Positions 53,159-63,999 of a stretch of DNA of 64,000 nt are shown in pieces. A program made the translations under genes and the position numbers. Position 1 is the first letter of the stretch. The number at the start of each line of letters is the position of its first letter. A model generated the notes under the pieces. It worked only from the letters and a program-made list of their open reading frames with translations, was not told the DNA's origin and searched no databases. The DNA is taken from NCBI GenBank assembly GCA_027692465.1, contig JAQEYU010000002.1, positions 496,001 through 560,000 on the forward strand, in the 5' to 3' direction. The stretch is from Enterococcaceae bacterium OF42-14pH9A (GTDB taxonomy: Bacteria; Bacillota; Bacilli; Lactobacillales; Enterococcaceae).

Positions 53159-53477
53159 CAAAAATACCGCCGGCAGACACGACAGCTCTCAAAGCCTATT
53201 TTCCGCTGGGAAATCAGCATGCCAGCAGCTTTTCAAAAGAACGGCTTTTTTCGGAGCTGTCGACTTGCAGCCGAAAAACTGGTATATTAGTATCCGTATA
53301 AGCCCCATCGTCCCGCAGTTCTGATGATTGGCGGATATTGACGGGTTTTCTGATGAGAGCCGCTTGTTCATTGTGCCCATGTCAGCGGCTGCCGGCAGCC
53401 GGATGAAGAAACTGCGCCGGCCGCTGACTTCAATAACTATCAAGAGGATCTTCCTCTGTTCAAGAAAGGAAAAAGCC

Positions 53478-54161
53478 ATGATCGAAAACAATCAAACCAG
53501 AGCCTATCAGCAGATGAAGACTCTGATATTAAAAAACCAACTGCAGCCGGGCCAAAAGGTTTCCAAAAAAGAACTGGTTCAAAGGCTGGGAATCGGTGAT
53601 ACACCGGTCAGAGAGGCGATCCTGCGGCTGCAAAAAGAAGGCTTGGTGCAGGTGATCCCTCAAAGCGGCACCTACATTTCCAAAATCGACCTGCAGGAAG
53701 TCTATGAAGCCCGTTTCGTTCGAGAAAACATCGAGAAACTGGTGGCTCAGGAAGTCTGCGACCGCATCACGCCTCAACAGATCACCGAACTGGAAAACAA
53801 GCTGAAGATCCAGCAGATCTACTTCGAAGCCAAAGACCACGATCACTATTTTCAATTAGACGAAGAATTCCATCAGACTTTCTATGAGATTGCCGACAAA
53901 ACCCACGTCTGGAAATGGCTGCAGTTGCTGAATACCGCCTTGAACCGCTTTCGCTACCTGCGGCTGGAAGTCGAAGAGCTGGGTTGGGAAAATATTCTGA
54001 CCGAGCATCGGCAGATCGTGGCACTGATCAAAGAAAAAGATCGGGAGCAGCTGGCAGCAGTTGTTGCCCGCCATATCCACAAAGTCAACGAGGATGCCGA
54101 GGCCGTGCTCAAAGCCTTCCCGGAATTTTTCATCGGTCGCAACAGCGCAGCCGAAAAGTAA
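53478..54161 (+). CDS. GntR-family regulator, FadR/FCD subfamily
   Basis: A 227-residue regulator; ATG 53478 follows AAAGGAAAA, and the 50-codon upstream extension is not supported. Residues about 8-75 form the GntR winged helix (PGQKVSKKELVQRLGIGDTP then VREAILRLQKEGLVQV). Residues about 80-215 form the all-helical FCD effector domain with metal/ligand residues (FHQTFYEIADK, LTEHRQIVALI, ARHIHKV). FCD regulators commonly sense organic acids or sugar acids and repress nearby genes. It is divergent from the third ABC transporter, its likely target. Confidence 0.88.
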   Translation: MIENNQTRAYQQMKTLILKNQLQPGQKVSKKELVQRLGIGDTPVREAILRLQKEGLVQVIPQSGTYISKIDLQEVYEARFVRENIEKLVAQEVCDRITPQQITELENKLKIQQIYFEAKDHDHYFQLDEEFHQTFYEIADKTHVWKWLQLLNTALNRFRYLRLEVEELGWENILTEHRQIVALIKEKDREQLAAVVARHIHKVNEDAEAVLKAFPEFFIGRNSAAEK

Positions 54162-54310
54162 CGCCGGACTTTCAATGTATCCAAAGACGTCAACAACAGC
54201 TCATTTCAAGGCCCCTTTTTTTGCTAACTGCATCAAAACACGTGCCTGGAGACCAAACTTGCGCTTCCCGCTCTTTAAGCGCCGAACATTTGAATCCATG
54301 ACTTGGTTAC

Positions 54311-54364
54311 AAAAAAAGCCGGAGCAATCTGGCGGATGTTTTCCGCCGATTGCTCCAGCTTTTA
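54311..54364. terminator. Bidirectional terminator between GntR and surface-protein genes
   Basis: GGAGCAATC ... GATTGCTCC with an inner GGCGGA/TCCGCC-type stem, A7 on the left and TTTTATTT on the right. It serves the convergent genes and overlaps the stop codon of the minus-strand gene. Confidence 0.88.
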
Positions 54365-55027
54365 TTTGTCTTCTTTTTTGGTCCGCAGCAAGAGGACTCC
54401 GCTGACGATGACAAAGCAGCCCCCCAATGTCGCAAACTGGCTCATCCGTACTCCGACTTTAGGAAAGCGACCAGCCGCTTCGCTTGCTGTGTTCCTATTT
54501 GCTTTTTCACTTACTGATGAACTGTTCTCGGCAGTCGCTTTCTCAGCAGCAACTGCGGTCTGCTTACCGGCTTTTGTAATAGAAAATGCCAATTTCATCG
54601 TTCCCCGCAGCTTGCCGGTCGCACTGTCCGTCTCACCACCGGCCAACGACAAGTGCGTCGTGACAGGGACCTGGCTGCCGGGCCACAAATGAACCTCTGC
54701 ACCGGACATGATCTCTGCCAGAGTAAAGGATTCTTCGCCGACGGAAATCGTCCCTTGGAGATGTTCCACCAGCCAATCGTCGGCTGCGACTTGGATCATC
54801 GCCACTTCAAACTTTGTATCCTCAGTTTCATTTTTCAGCGTGACCGTCTCTTCCGGCAGCTTGATCCCCGGTTTCAGATTCAGCAATTCTCCCTGCCCGT
54901 CTGTCACTGCGATCTCAAACTGCTGATCCGCAGCGGTTATTGTCAGCGACGCTTCAGCAGCGGAGACCTGACTACCGCCCAGGGTCAGCCCTGCCAAAGC
55001 TGCTACCACTGCAAGCCATTTTTTCAT
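54362..55027 (-). CDS. Surface protein with LPXTG-like (FPKVG) sorting signal
   Basis: A 221-residue exported protein: signal peptide about 1-24 (cut near VSA-AEA) and a beta-rich domain (26-153) with LKPGIKLPEETVTLKN and LWPGSQVPVTTHLSL strands. A Ser/Glu/Ala linker follows, then FPKVG at 188-192, a hydrophobic stretch and the basic tail RTKK. The order is that of sortase substrates, although the pentapeptide has Val for Thr. The beta-rich part repeats a PG-then-strand pattern also seen in TasA-like proteins, so a fibre-anchoring role can be imagined but is not shown. It is monocistronic. Substrate and function unknown. Confidence 0.7.
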   Translation of the reverse strand: MKKWLAVVAALAGLTLGGSQVSAAEASLTITAADQQFEIAVTDGQGELLNLKPGIKLPEETVTLKNETEDTKFEVAMIQVAADDWLVEHLQGTISVGEESFTLAEIMSGAEVHLWPGSQVPVTTHLSLAGGETDSATGKLRGTMKLAFSITKAGKQTAVAAEKATAENSSSVSEKANRNTASEAAGRFPKVGVRMSQFATLGGCFVIVSGVLLLRTKKEDK

Positions 55028-55159
55028 GATTTCCCCCTTATGACAGCTCTTCCAACATTATCCAATCATTATAACCGAACGCAGCCCTTTCATAAAGCAC
55101 CTTTTTCACCCCTCTGAGCAGCTCGCGGCAGCCTCGACTCCCCGCTGCCGCAAAACAGA

Positions 55160-55200
55160 AAAATGCCCGGTCACAGCTACTTGCGTAAATGTGACCGGGC
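55160..55200 (-). terminator. Rho-independent terminator downstream of the small membrane protein
   Basis: GCCCGGTCAC (55165-55174) pairs perfectly with GTGACCGGGC (55191-55200); on the minus strand it is followed by ATTTTTC. It lies about 150 nt beyond the stop at 55349; nothing else is seen in the 55028-55348 gap. Confidence 0.7.
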
Positions 55201-55348
55201 TGAATAACCTCACCGCCGGAGCTTCGTCCAGATCGAGAGAATCCTAGCCGATGATCTTTTCTTCACAGGACTTTTACAACAGCCCGATGACTGTCCCGTA
55301 GTTTTATTTTTGGAAAAGCAATCGACACCTTCTAATCCGCAGGGAAAC

Positions 55349-55843
55349 TTAAAGCGACAGCTTCTGTTCTTTTTCGATCATTCGGATATTATTCAAAATG
55401 ACCAGCGGGATGCCGCAATAGATCAGGTAGGTGATCAGCAGTGAAATAATCCCGCTGAAGGTCAGCTGATTGGCTTTCATGGGATCATAAACCAGGCTGA
55501 ACAGCATATCGAAAATTTGCCAGCCGATAAAAATCAGATACGGCCTTTTATCAGGAAGCTGATTGTTTTTGAGCTGCCGATGGTTACGGAAATAAAGAAA
55601 CAACAGACCGACTGCCAGCAGCAGGCCGGCGATAAAGACGATTTTTACCGGCAGCGTATCGGCATGGCGATACATCCGCTCCGGATCCAGCCCCAACTCC
55701 TCCAAATAATCGTAGGCCTTGCGTTGCGGATTCAAGGTGGAGGGCAAAGCCAAGAGCCCCCACAAAACAGAAATACCGGTGATCACCATCAAAATGATGT
55801 TCCAGACTTTGGTATTGTTCAAACGATTGGCGCGGTCTTTCAT
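55349..55843 (-). CDS. Four-helix membrane protein of unknown function
   Basis: A 164-residue protein with four predicted transmembrane helices (around residues 14-34, 65-83, 100-118 and 130-150) and a charged cytoplasmic N-terminus. I recognise no domain. GAAGGAG precedes the ATG. It follows the GH50-like gene in the same direction by about 260 nt, so co-transcription is possible. The loop between helices 1 and 2 (RKAYDYLEELGLDPERMYRHA) is likely extracellular. Confidence 0.6.
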   Translation of the reverse strand: MKDRANRLNNTKVWNIILMVITGISVLWGLLALPSTLNPQRKAYDYLEELGLDPERMYRHADTLPVKIVFIAGLLLAVGLLFLYFRNHRQLKNNQLPDKRPYLIFIGWQIFDMLFSLVYDPMKANQLTFSGIISLLITYLIYCGIPLVILNNIRMIEKEQKLSL

Positions 55844-56101
55844 GAACAGATTCTCCTTCTTTTGTGTCTCCGGTTAGCTACCGTTACCTTCAATTTAACT
55901 GTCCTGCTGCTGTTTTGTCCAGAGCAGACCGCAAAATTCATCAAAAAATCGTATCTTGCTGCCGGACGCATCAGTACATGCACCATCCGGAACACGGAAC
56001 CAATTCACCGCACAGTTGGCTATCGGGATTGTATCCAGCCCCCTTCAAGCACTCAGACAATGCCGAAATATTCCCGGAGGCACCTCGTCCAGCAAAAAGC
56101 A

Positions 56102-58069
56102 TCAATAGGCAATCATCGGAATTGTAGGAATTGTTGCCTCAAAAGGCGCACTACGTCCGGCATTCACTGGATAAAGTGTATGGCTGCCGGCTTTGATCGC
56201 TGCCGCCATCGCCTCATAAGGCTGACCGCAAATATCAAAGATCCCGATGTTGTAATTTTCCCCGTCAAAGCGCCCCAAATGAAATTGATCGTAGCACTGG
56301 AAGTAGTGGCAGCCGACACCGTTGGGATGTGCCGCTGTTTTTTCAACATACTGGCGGTAGGCTGCCCCTCGATCCGCCTGATCTTTGACCCCTTCCAGAC
56401 CAGTGGCCGTCAAGCCGGCATCCAAAGCACCAAAGTGAAACTCGCCGATCATTACCGGCAGGTCTACCCCCAGGTCTGCTACCTGCTGAATCTGAGCTGT
56501 CGGATCGATAGCATAACAATTGATGGAAAAGACATCGAAGTTTTCCCAACCGGTGATCAGATCCGCATCGGAAATCCACGCCCAGCGCATTCCCAAGATC
56601 ATATGGTTTGGATCCACCTTACGACAGGCCTGTGCCGGCAATGATACATAACGGCGAATCATTTCTACGGAAAAAGCCTTCAGATCGACTTGTGCTTGTG
56701 GAGATTTTTGGGACAGATTCCGCTGCGGTTTGCGTAATTCAGTAAAATCGGCAAAGGCTGTCTGCCAGGCAGTGTTCAAAGCGGAAATCTCTCCGTGGTA
56801 CTGCTCTTGCAAGCGTTCGATCAAAACCTGCTTTGAAGCAGTCGCTGCCGGATTGAACAGCACTTCGTCGGCGATCACCAAGTCATCCACAAACGCCCAG
56901 GCCGGTTCGTTCCGCAAAAAATAGCCGATCATCCAGGGATCATCCTTTGTCACAGCCAAAGCCTGCGCACAACGTTCAGCATTTTCTGCGTACTCCTCGC
57001 TGAAGACATCCGGAAAATCACGGAAAATCATCTGTGCAGTACTTGGAAATTCCGGCAAAGAGGTCACATAGGGCAGCCGTTGTTTGGCAAAGAGTGCCGG
57101 ATCACTCCAGTTGCCGATAGTGTTCATCCCGAGACTTTGCAGCTGGTGCAAGATCAGCTCCTGCCATTTTTCTTCCCACTGCTCACCATAAACCCGGTAC
57201 AGATTGGCTTTCATGAAGGAATAGGCTGTAATCGGCGTGCCCTCCGGTGTCCGCCCCGCCATGTAGAACTCCCCAAAACCGGCCTCATCTGGCGCCGGCA
57301 GCCACTCACACCATTTTTCGATGCCGGAAATCTTGCAATCGGAGCCCACATTGACACAGTCCGGTCCGATACTGAAAAAAGCATTGCCTTCGGGATCTGC
57401 CAGATACCAGCGCCCGGCTTGTTTATATTTGGTGAAAAAACCGGTCCCCGCAGCCAGTTTTTCCTGCTGATCGCCGCCATAGCGGGACCAGGAGTCCTGC
57501 GGCCAGCTTGCGGTTTTGCCTTCAAGGGATAAGCTAGCTTGCAGCTGCGCCGAATCAGTGACTTTCTCCGGCCAGTCTTTTTGCGTATTTTGTCCAAACG
57601 CATCCGTCAAAATCACGTCGTCAAGCGGCGGTTGCGCCGGTTTGTCTGCTGTCAGACACAGATTTTCGATGCGCCCGGAGAAGCTGCTGCCGCCGGATGT
57701 GATCACCAATTGCGCTTGGGTGATTTCACTTCTTTCGATACGGCTGCCGTGACAGACGAATTTCAAGACTCCCTTTGGCGCATCGGGAAACAGGATCTCC
57801 CCATTGAGCCAATTTTTATCCAACAGGATCCAGCTTTTGACATAAGGCAGCATCCCGAAACGGATCGTCATCGTGGGTTCCTTCAGATCCGTGCCGGAGA
57901 ACAGGAATAAATTGCAGACCAGACTGTTTTCAGCCGCCTCCGGGATGAAGTCATAGCTGAGATATCGGGCAGCATCCCGCATCACATCCGTCAAATCGAA
58001 CACGACTTCGGGCCCTGCCTGGACCGGCCCGCTATTCGTCTTTAAAACTTTGATTGCTTCTTGCTGCAT
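56102..58069 (-). CDS. GH50-like clan-A glycoside hydrolase
   Basis: A 655-residue protein without signal peptide. The N-terminal half (1-200) is beta-sandwich-like and may bind carbohydrate. The barrel (about 205-640) has the acid/base candidate Glu388 in LRNEPAW and the nucleophile candidate Glu543 in MIGEFHFGALD. GEFHFG is what I associate with GH50, known mainly as beta-agarases of marine bacteria. A cytoplasmic home next to arabinogalactan genes argues for a beta-galactan-related substrate rather than agar. It is preceded by a double TTATCC site. Relatives outside GH50 (GH42-like) cannot be excluded by eye. Confidence 0.72.
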   Translation of the reverse strand: MQQEAIKVLKTNSGPVQAGPEVVFDLTDVMRDAARYLSYDFIPEAAENSLVCNLFLFSGTDLKEPTMTIRFGMLPYVKSWILLDKNWLNGEILFPDAPKGVLKFVCHGSRIERSEITQAQLVITSGGSSFSGRIENLCLTADKPAQPPLDDVILTDAFGQNTQKDWPEKVTDSAQLQASLSLEGKTASWPQDSWSRYGGDQQEKLAAGTGFFTKYKQAGRWYLADPEGNAFFSIGPDCVNVGSDCKISGIEKWCEWLPAPDEAGFGEFYMAGRTPEGTPITAYSFMKANLYRVYGEQWEEKWQELILHQLQSLGMNTIGNWSDPALFAKQRLPYVTSLPEFPSTAQMIFRDFPDVFSEEYAENAERCAQALAVTKDDPWMIGYFLRNEPAWAFVDDLVIADEVLFNPAATASKQVLIERLQEQYHGEISALNTAWQTAFADFTELRKPQRNLSQKSPQAQVDLKAFSVEMIRRYVSLPAQACRKVDPNHMILGMRWAWISDADLITGWENFDVFSINCYAIDPTAQIQQVADLGVDLPVMIGEFHFGALDAGLTATGLEGVKDQADRGAAYRQYVEKTAAHPNGVGCHYFQCYDQFHLGRFDGENYNIGIFDICGQPYEAMAAAIKAGSHTLYPVNAGRSAPFEATIPTIPMIAY

Positions 58070-58153
58070 GAGTTTCCCTCTTTTCTGAATAGATTACCTA
58101 AAACACTCACAAAGAAGATTATCACGATAGTTTGATTTCTAAAATAGAAAATC

Positions 58154-58181
58154 TTATCCAAAAAAATGGAATAAGTTATCC
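58154..58181. promoter_or_regulatory. Shared TTATCC motif, copy 3 (GH50-like gene), duplicated
   Basis: TTATCCAAAAAAATGG at 58154 and a second TTATCC at 58176-58181, a 22-bp period. It lies 85-112 nt upstream of the GH50-like start, nearly the same distance as in the GH2 gene. Confidence 0.5.
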
Positions 58182-58367
58182 GATCACTTTTTTGACTTTA
58201 CTTCGAATCGATCTGACAGAGCAAGGTCCGTGCCCGCTGTCAATCGATTTTCGTTATCCCGACAACACAGCTGACTCGCAGATGCGGAGACCTTTTTAAG
58301 AAATAGAATCAGCGCCGCAAAAGAAAACCCTTTCCACAAAAAAGTTTGATTTTTTTCGAAAAACCTA

Positions 58368-58396
58368 TTGCAAAATTTCTCCTCGTCCGTTATTCT
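58368..58396 (+). promoter_or_regulatory. Promoter of tRNA-Leu
   Basis: TTGCAA (58368-58373), a 17-nt spacer and TATTCT (58391-58396), ending 35 nt before the tRNA. Confidence 0.7.
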
Positions 58397-58431
58397 GTAT
58401 AAGTGCCTGAGATATGCATCACATATGAAAC

Positions 58432-58515
58432 GCGGTCGTGGCGGAATTGGCAGACGCGCTAGCTTCAGGCGCTAGTGGTAGCAATACCGTGGAGGTTCAA
58501 GTCCTCTCGGCCGCA
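58432..58515 (+). tRNA. tRNA-Leu (anticodon CAG)
   Basis: An 84-nt class II tRNA. Acceptor GCGGTCG pairs with CGGCCGC, and the anticodon stem CTAGC/GCTAG encloses loop TTCAGGC with anticodon CAG. There is a long variable arm and a T arm around GGTTCAAGTCC. The CCA end is not encoded. It reads CUG codons. Confidence 0.95.
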
Positions 58516-58520
58516 TAAAA

Positions 58521-58550
58521 AACTCGTGGATAAAATCCGCGAGTTTTTTT
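58521..58550 (+). terminator. Rho-independent terminator of tRNA-Leu
   Basis: AACTCGTGGAT ... ATCCGCGAGTT (one G-U) followed by T7, five nt after the tRNA end. Confidence 0.9.
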
Positions 58551-58679
58551 GTGCTTTTATACGACCATTAGAGACTGATTTACCTCTTTTAGTGCAAGCG
58601 GCAGTGCGGCACCCTCCCAGCGATCAGCTGGCTCTGAAGTTTTCGAATAAATTGATTTGATTTCTGTCTGGATAGAACC

Positions 58680-59339
58680 CTAGCTTCTTTCTGTTCTTTT
58701 TTGATAAACAGACAGGAGCCCGCCGACTCCCAGAAACAGCGGTGCTACATACAACATCACCAGCGAGAGCCGTTGCCACACGCCTTTGTACGTAAAGTGC
58801 AGGCCCTGGGACACTCCGTTGAACAACGAAGTCAATAGGCAGGCAGCAAACAATAGCAGGAAAACCTGCCGCCAGGCACTGTTTCGCTGAGCTTTTGCCA
58901 TTGCTGAGAGGAGTAATGGAACGGCCAGCATCCCGATAATTCCGGCACCGGAAGCACCGCCATGAATCACAGTCCCCACTGTCAGCCCCGGTGTACTGTG
59001 ATCGGTTTTGAAGACACCGGTGAAAATACAATCTCCGACAGCAAACAACGCCAGCCCTGCCAACAGCAGCTGTCGCTGACGACGCTCCGTTCCGGCTGTC
59101 AGCTGCCAAATCCCCGGCAACGCCAAGAGCAGCATTGAGCCGGTCGCGATCGAGCCTTGCTCAAAAATACTCTTCACCGGACTGCCGACACTGCCCAGGT
59201 CACTCACAACCTGCCGCAACGGATCATACCCCGGTACTGACGGCCCTAGTACATAAGGCAGGCCACAGTCGCCAACTGCAAACAAAATGATCAGAAGGCA
59301 GCCTGCCAAAATTTTTTTATCCCGCTTTTTCTGTCCCAT
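58680..59339 (-). CDS. DUF998 family membrane protein
   Basis: A 219-residue protein with six predicted transmembrane helices. The early segment YDPLRQVVSDLGSVGSPVKS contains the SDLG motif that marks DUF998, a family of unknown function. The final basic tail is YQKRTERS. It is co-oriented with the gene at 59355-60167 (15-nt gap), so the two may form an operon. It is not obviously linked to glycan use and probably belongs to the flanking chromosome. Confidence 0.7.
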   Translation of the reverse strand: MGQKKRDKKILAGCLLIILFAVGDCGLPYVLGPSVPGYDPLRQVVSDLGSVGSPVKSIFEQGSIATGSMLLLALPGIWQLTAGTERRQRQLLLAGLALFAVGDCIFTGVFKTDHSTPGLTVGTVIHGGASGAGIIGMLAVPLLLSAMAKAQRNSAWRQVFLLLFAACLLTSLFNGVSQGLHFTYKGVWQRLSLVMLYVAPLFLGVGGLLSVYQKRTERS

Positions 59340-59354
59340 AATATCCCCTCCCTT

Positions 59355-60167
59355 TCAGCGAATCCGGAAAAATTCTCCGGCCACTTGTTTGACCTGCACT
59401 GAAAATCGGTTTGCTTCCAATAATCCCAACCAGCGCCGAATCACCGTCGGAGAGTGCCCCAAATAAACCGCCCACTCCTCTGACGGAACCAGCTCTCCAA
59501 TCTCCAACTGTCTGATTTTTGCTATCAGCGCCTCAACGGGATTGTCACGGGGAAGCACTCCTGAACGTCCCGGCTGCCTGCGGGGCTGCCAAGGTCGGTT
59601 CCCCTGCTCTTTGGTACTCACACTTGCTGCAAGAGCCAGCAGAGACTGTTGATCCTCTTCGTATATCGGCAGATCCGCTTTTGCAAAGGCTGCCAATCGA
59701 CGCTGTGTTTCCGCCGGCAGCTGCTTTTCCGACTGCTCTTTCACTAATTTCTGGTACAAGCGCTTGGGAAAGTGCAGACCGGCCGCTACCTGTCGCAAGA
59801 TCAAATCCGTCCCCCGATCAATGGTATGCAATCCCTGACGAACCTGCGCTGCGACAGCCTCCGACACGCCCAGATGTTGGGCAAAGTGCGTTGAACCCAG
59901 CGCCAGCAGCTCACCGCTTTCCACCGCGAGCAGAATGAACTGGTATTTCACCTGACGACCGCAGCGGCAGTAAAGCTTTTCTTCACCGTTCGGGTAGTGA
60001 GGGTCTTCTTTGAAATCTACGAACTGCCATTTGTCCGCTTCTAAAAAGTGCGCGGTCAAAAACATGGACTGCAGCTGATATTTCTTGTGCCGGGTCAGCG
60101 CTTCTCTTTGCTGGTCAGTCAGTTCTTCCCACAGAGTCTGCCGCTCTTTTTTCGTCAAGTCCGCCAT
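59355..60167 (-). CDS. Uncharacterised protein with CxC motif and C-terminal winged-helix-like segment
   Basis: A 270-residue soluble protein I do not recognise. Residues about 40-150 carry LYCRCGRQVKYQFIL and LGSTHFAQHLGVSEAVAAQV, a compact conserved-looking core with a two-cysteine knuckle. Residues about 150-205 are polar and probably flexible. Residues about 208-270 look like a helix-turn-helix (WAVYLGHSPTVIRRWLGLLE). It is divergent from the HNH nuclease gene with only 83 bp between the starts, so shared regulation is likely. Possibly a DNA-binding partner or regulator of that nuclease; no function is claimed. Confidence 0.55.
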   Translation of the reverse strand: MADLTKKERQTLWEELTDQQREALTRHKKYQLQSMFLTAHFLEADKWQFVDFKEDPHYPNGEEKLYCRCGRQVKYQFILLAVESGELLALGSTHFAQHLGVSEAVAAQVRQGLHTIDRGTDLILRQVAAGLHFPKRLYQKLVKEQSEKQLPAETQRRLAAFAKADLPIYEEDQQSLLALAASVSTKEQGNRPWQPRRQPGRSGVLPRDNPVEALIAKIRQLEIGELVPSEEWAVYLGHSPTVIRRWLGLLEANRFSVQVKQVAGEFFRIR

Positions 60168-60250
60168 CGCTTGGTCCGCCTTTCGTTTTTTTCAATCCCA
60201 GTGTATCATATCAATGACACGATTCAATTTAGAAGAAACGAGGCTGCCTC

Positions 60251-61027
60251 ATGTCTTTTATCCAAACCAGCTATCCCGGAGCGGTCTGCCCTGCCTGCCG
60301 CCGCAAACTCACCTTCCTCCTGCAGGAAGATTCCACCTCTGAAAGCCTGGCAATCTGCTTTCATTGCAAGAGTGTCACAGCCCTGACCGGTGATTCGCCG
60401 AAAAAAACGACCGCTTCCACATTGACTGCACCGCAGCAGGCCCTGCTCCGTTCCTTCGTGGAAACTCTGCCGGAACCGGATACCTACAAGGGTCGGGGCA
60501 GTCAGCTGCGGCAAAAGGAAGACGAGAGCTTCAGGCGTCGCTGGTTGAGTCTGGCAGAATACGAGCGGCAGTTCGGAGAAACACTGGCTTTCGGGACTCC
60601 CGATCTGCGGACAGCAGCCGCTACCTGCAAGTGGTGCGGCAAGGAGTTGCCGCCTGGCCGCCGTTCTTTTTGTAAAGACAGCTGTTCTCGCAACTACACC
60701 AAGGCCACATTCACCAAACGCAGCACCCCGGCGGTTCCCTATCGGATCGCCTGCAGGGACGGATTTTACTGCGGTGTGACCGGTATCGATCTGGCCTGGC
60801 ACAATCGTTTCGATCAGCGAATCCCCACCAACAATGGTGAAATGGCAATCCATCATCTGATTCCTGTTTCCAAGCAAGGCACCGATCACGAAGCAAATCT
60901 GATCACCCTCAGCCGCAGCGCCCATCTGGCTTATCACCGCGGCGACTCTGTTGTCACCGCCAAACTGGAGCAGCTCCTGGCTGAGCGTCTGGCCGGTCCC
61001 TCCGGCGCTAAGATGTGCTGGCTTTAA
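60251..61027 (+). CDS. HNH endonuclease-like protein with N-terminal zinc-finger motifs
   Basis: A 258-residue protein. Cys pairs CPAC (13-16) and CFHC (36-39) form an N-terminal zinc ribbon. A second set, CKWCGKELP and FCKDSCSRNY, forms another zinc-binding module in the middle. The C-terminal HNH motif is AIHHLIPVSKQGTDHEANLI, then LSRSAHLAYH, preceded by CGVTGIDL. Such proteins nick or cut DNA using one metal ion. There are no restriction-methylase or phage genes nearby. Divergent from the gene at 59355-60167, with which it may work. Confidence 0.75.
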   Translation: MSFIQTSYPGAVCPACRRKLTFLLQEDSTSESLAICFHCKSVTALTGDSPKKTTASTLTAPQQALLRSFVETLPEPDTYKGRGSQLRQKEDESFRRRWLSLAEYERQFGETLAFGTPDLRTAAATCKWCGKELPPGRRSFCKDSCSRNYTKATFTKRSTPAVPYRIACRDGFYCGVTGIDLAWHNRFDQRIPTNNGEMAIHHLIPVSKQGTDHEANLITLSRSAHLAYHRGDSVVTAKLEQLLAERLAGPSGAKMCWL

Positions 61028-61109
61028 TTCCCTGCCCACTAATTTCAGGCTTGGCTGCGACGGGATCGGTATTTTTGTGCCGAAATACCAAGAAACCATC
61101 TTCACAACA

Positions 61110-61166
61110 CCAAAAACCCCCGGCTGCACACCTTAGGAAGGAAAAGGCGTGCAGCCGGGGTTTTGG
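61110..61166. terminator. Bidirectional terminator between HNH and GH1 genes
   Basis: CCAAAAACCCC ... GGGGTTTTGG outer arms and GGCTGCAC/GTGCAGCC inner arms give a stem of over 20 bp with A and T runs at its base. Confidence 0.85.
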
Positions 61167-61316
61167 CGTATCTCGAAGTATCGCGATACGATCGTTGGTT
61201 AGCAGCTGTCTTTGGAGTCTTCGGACAAATTATTTTGCTTTCTGTCCGGATTTTCAGAAACGCTTCAGACACCCGGTATTTTCATGCGGCCTGCGCCGGT
61301 GGAACCCAATTCACAA

Positions 61317-63999
<2,683 letters not shown>

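Noticed and set aside
55517-56644. 375-codon plus-strand frame across the membrane-protein and GH50-like genes
   Set aside because: Antisense to two well-supported minus-strand genes, with no domain and no ribosome site.
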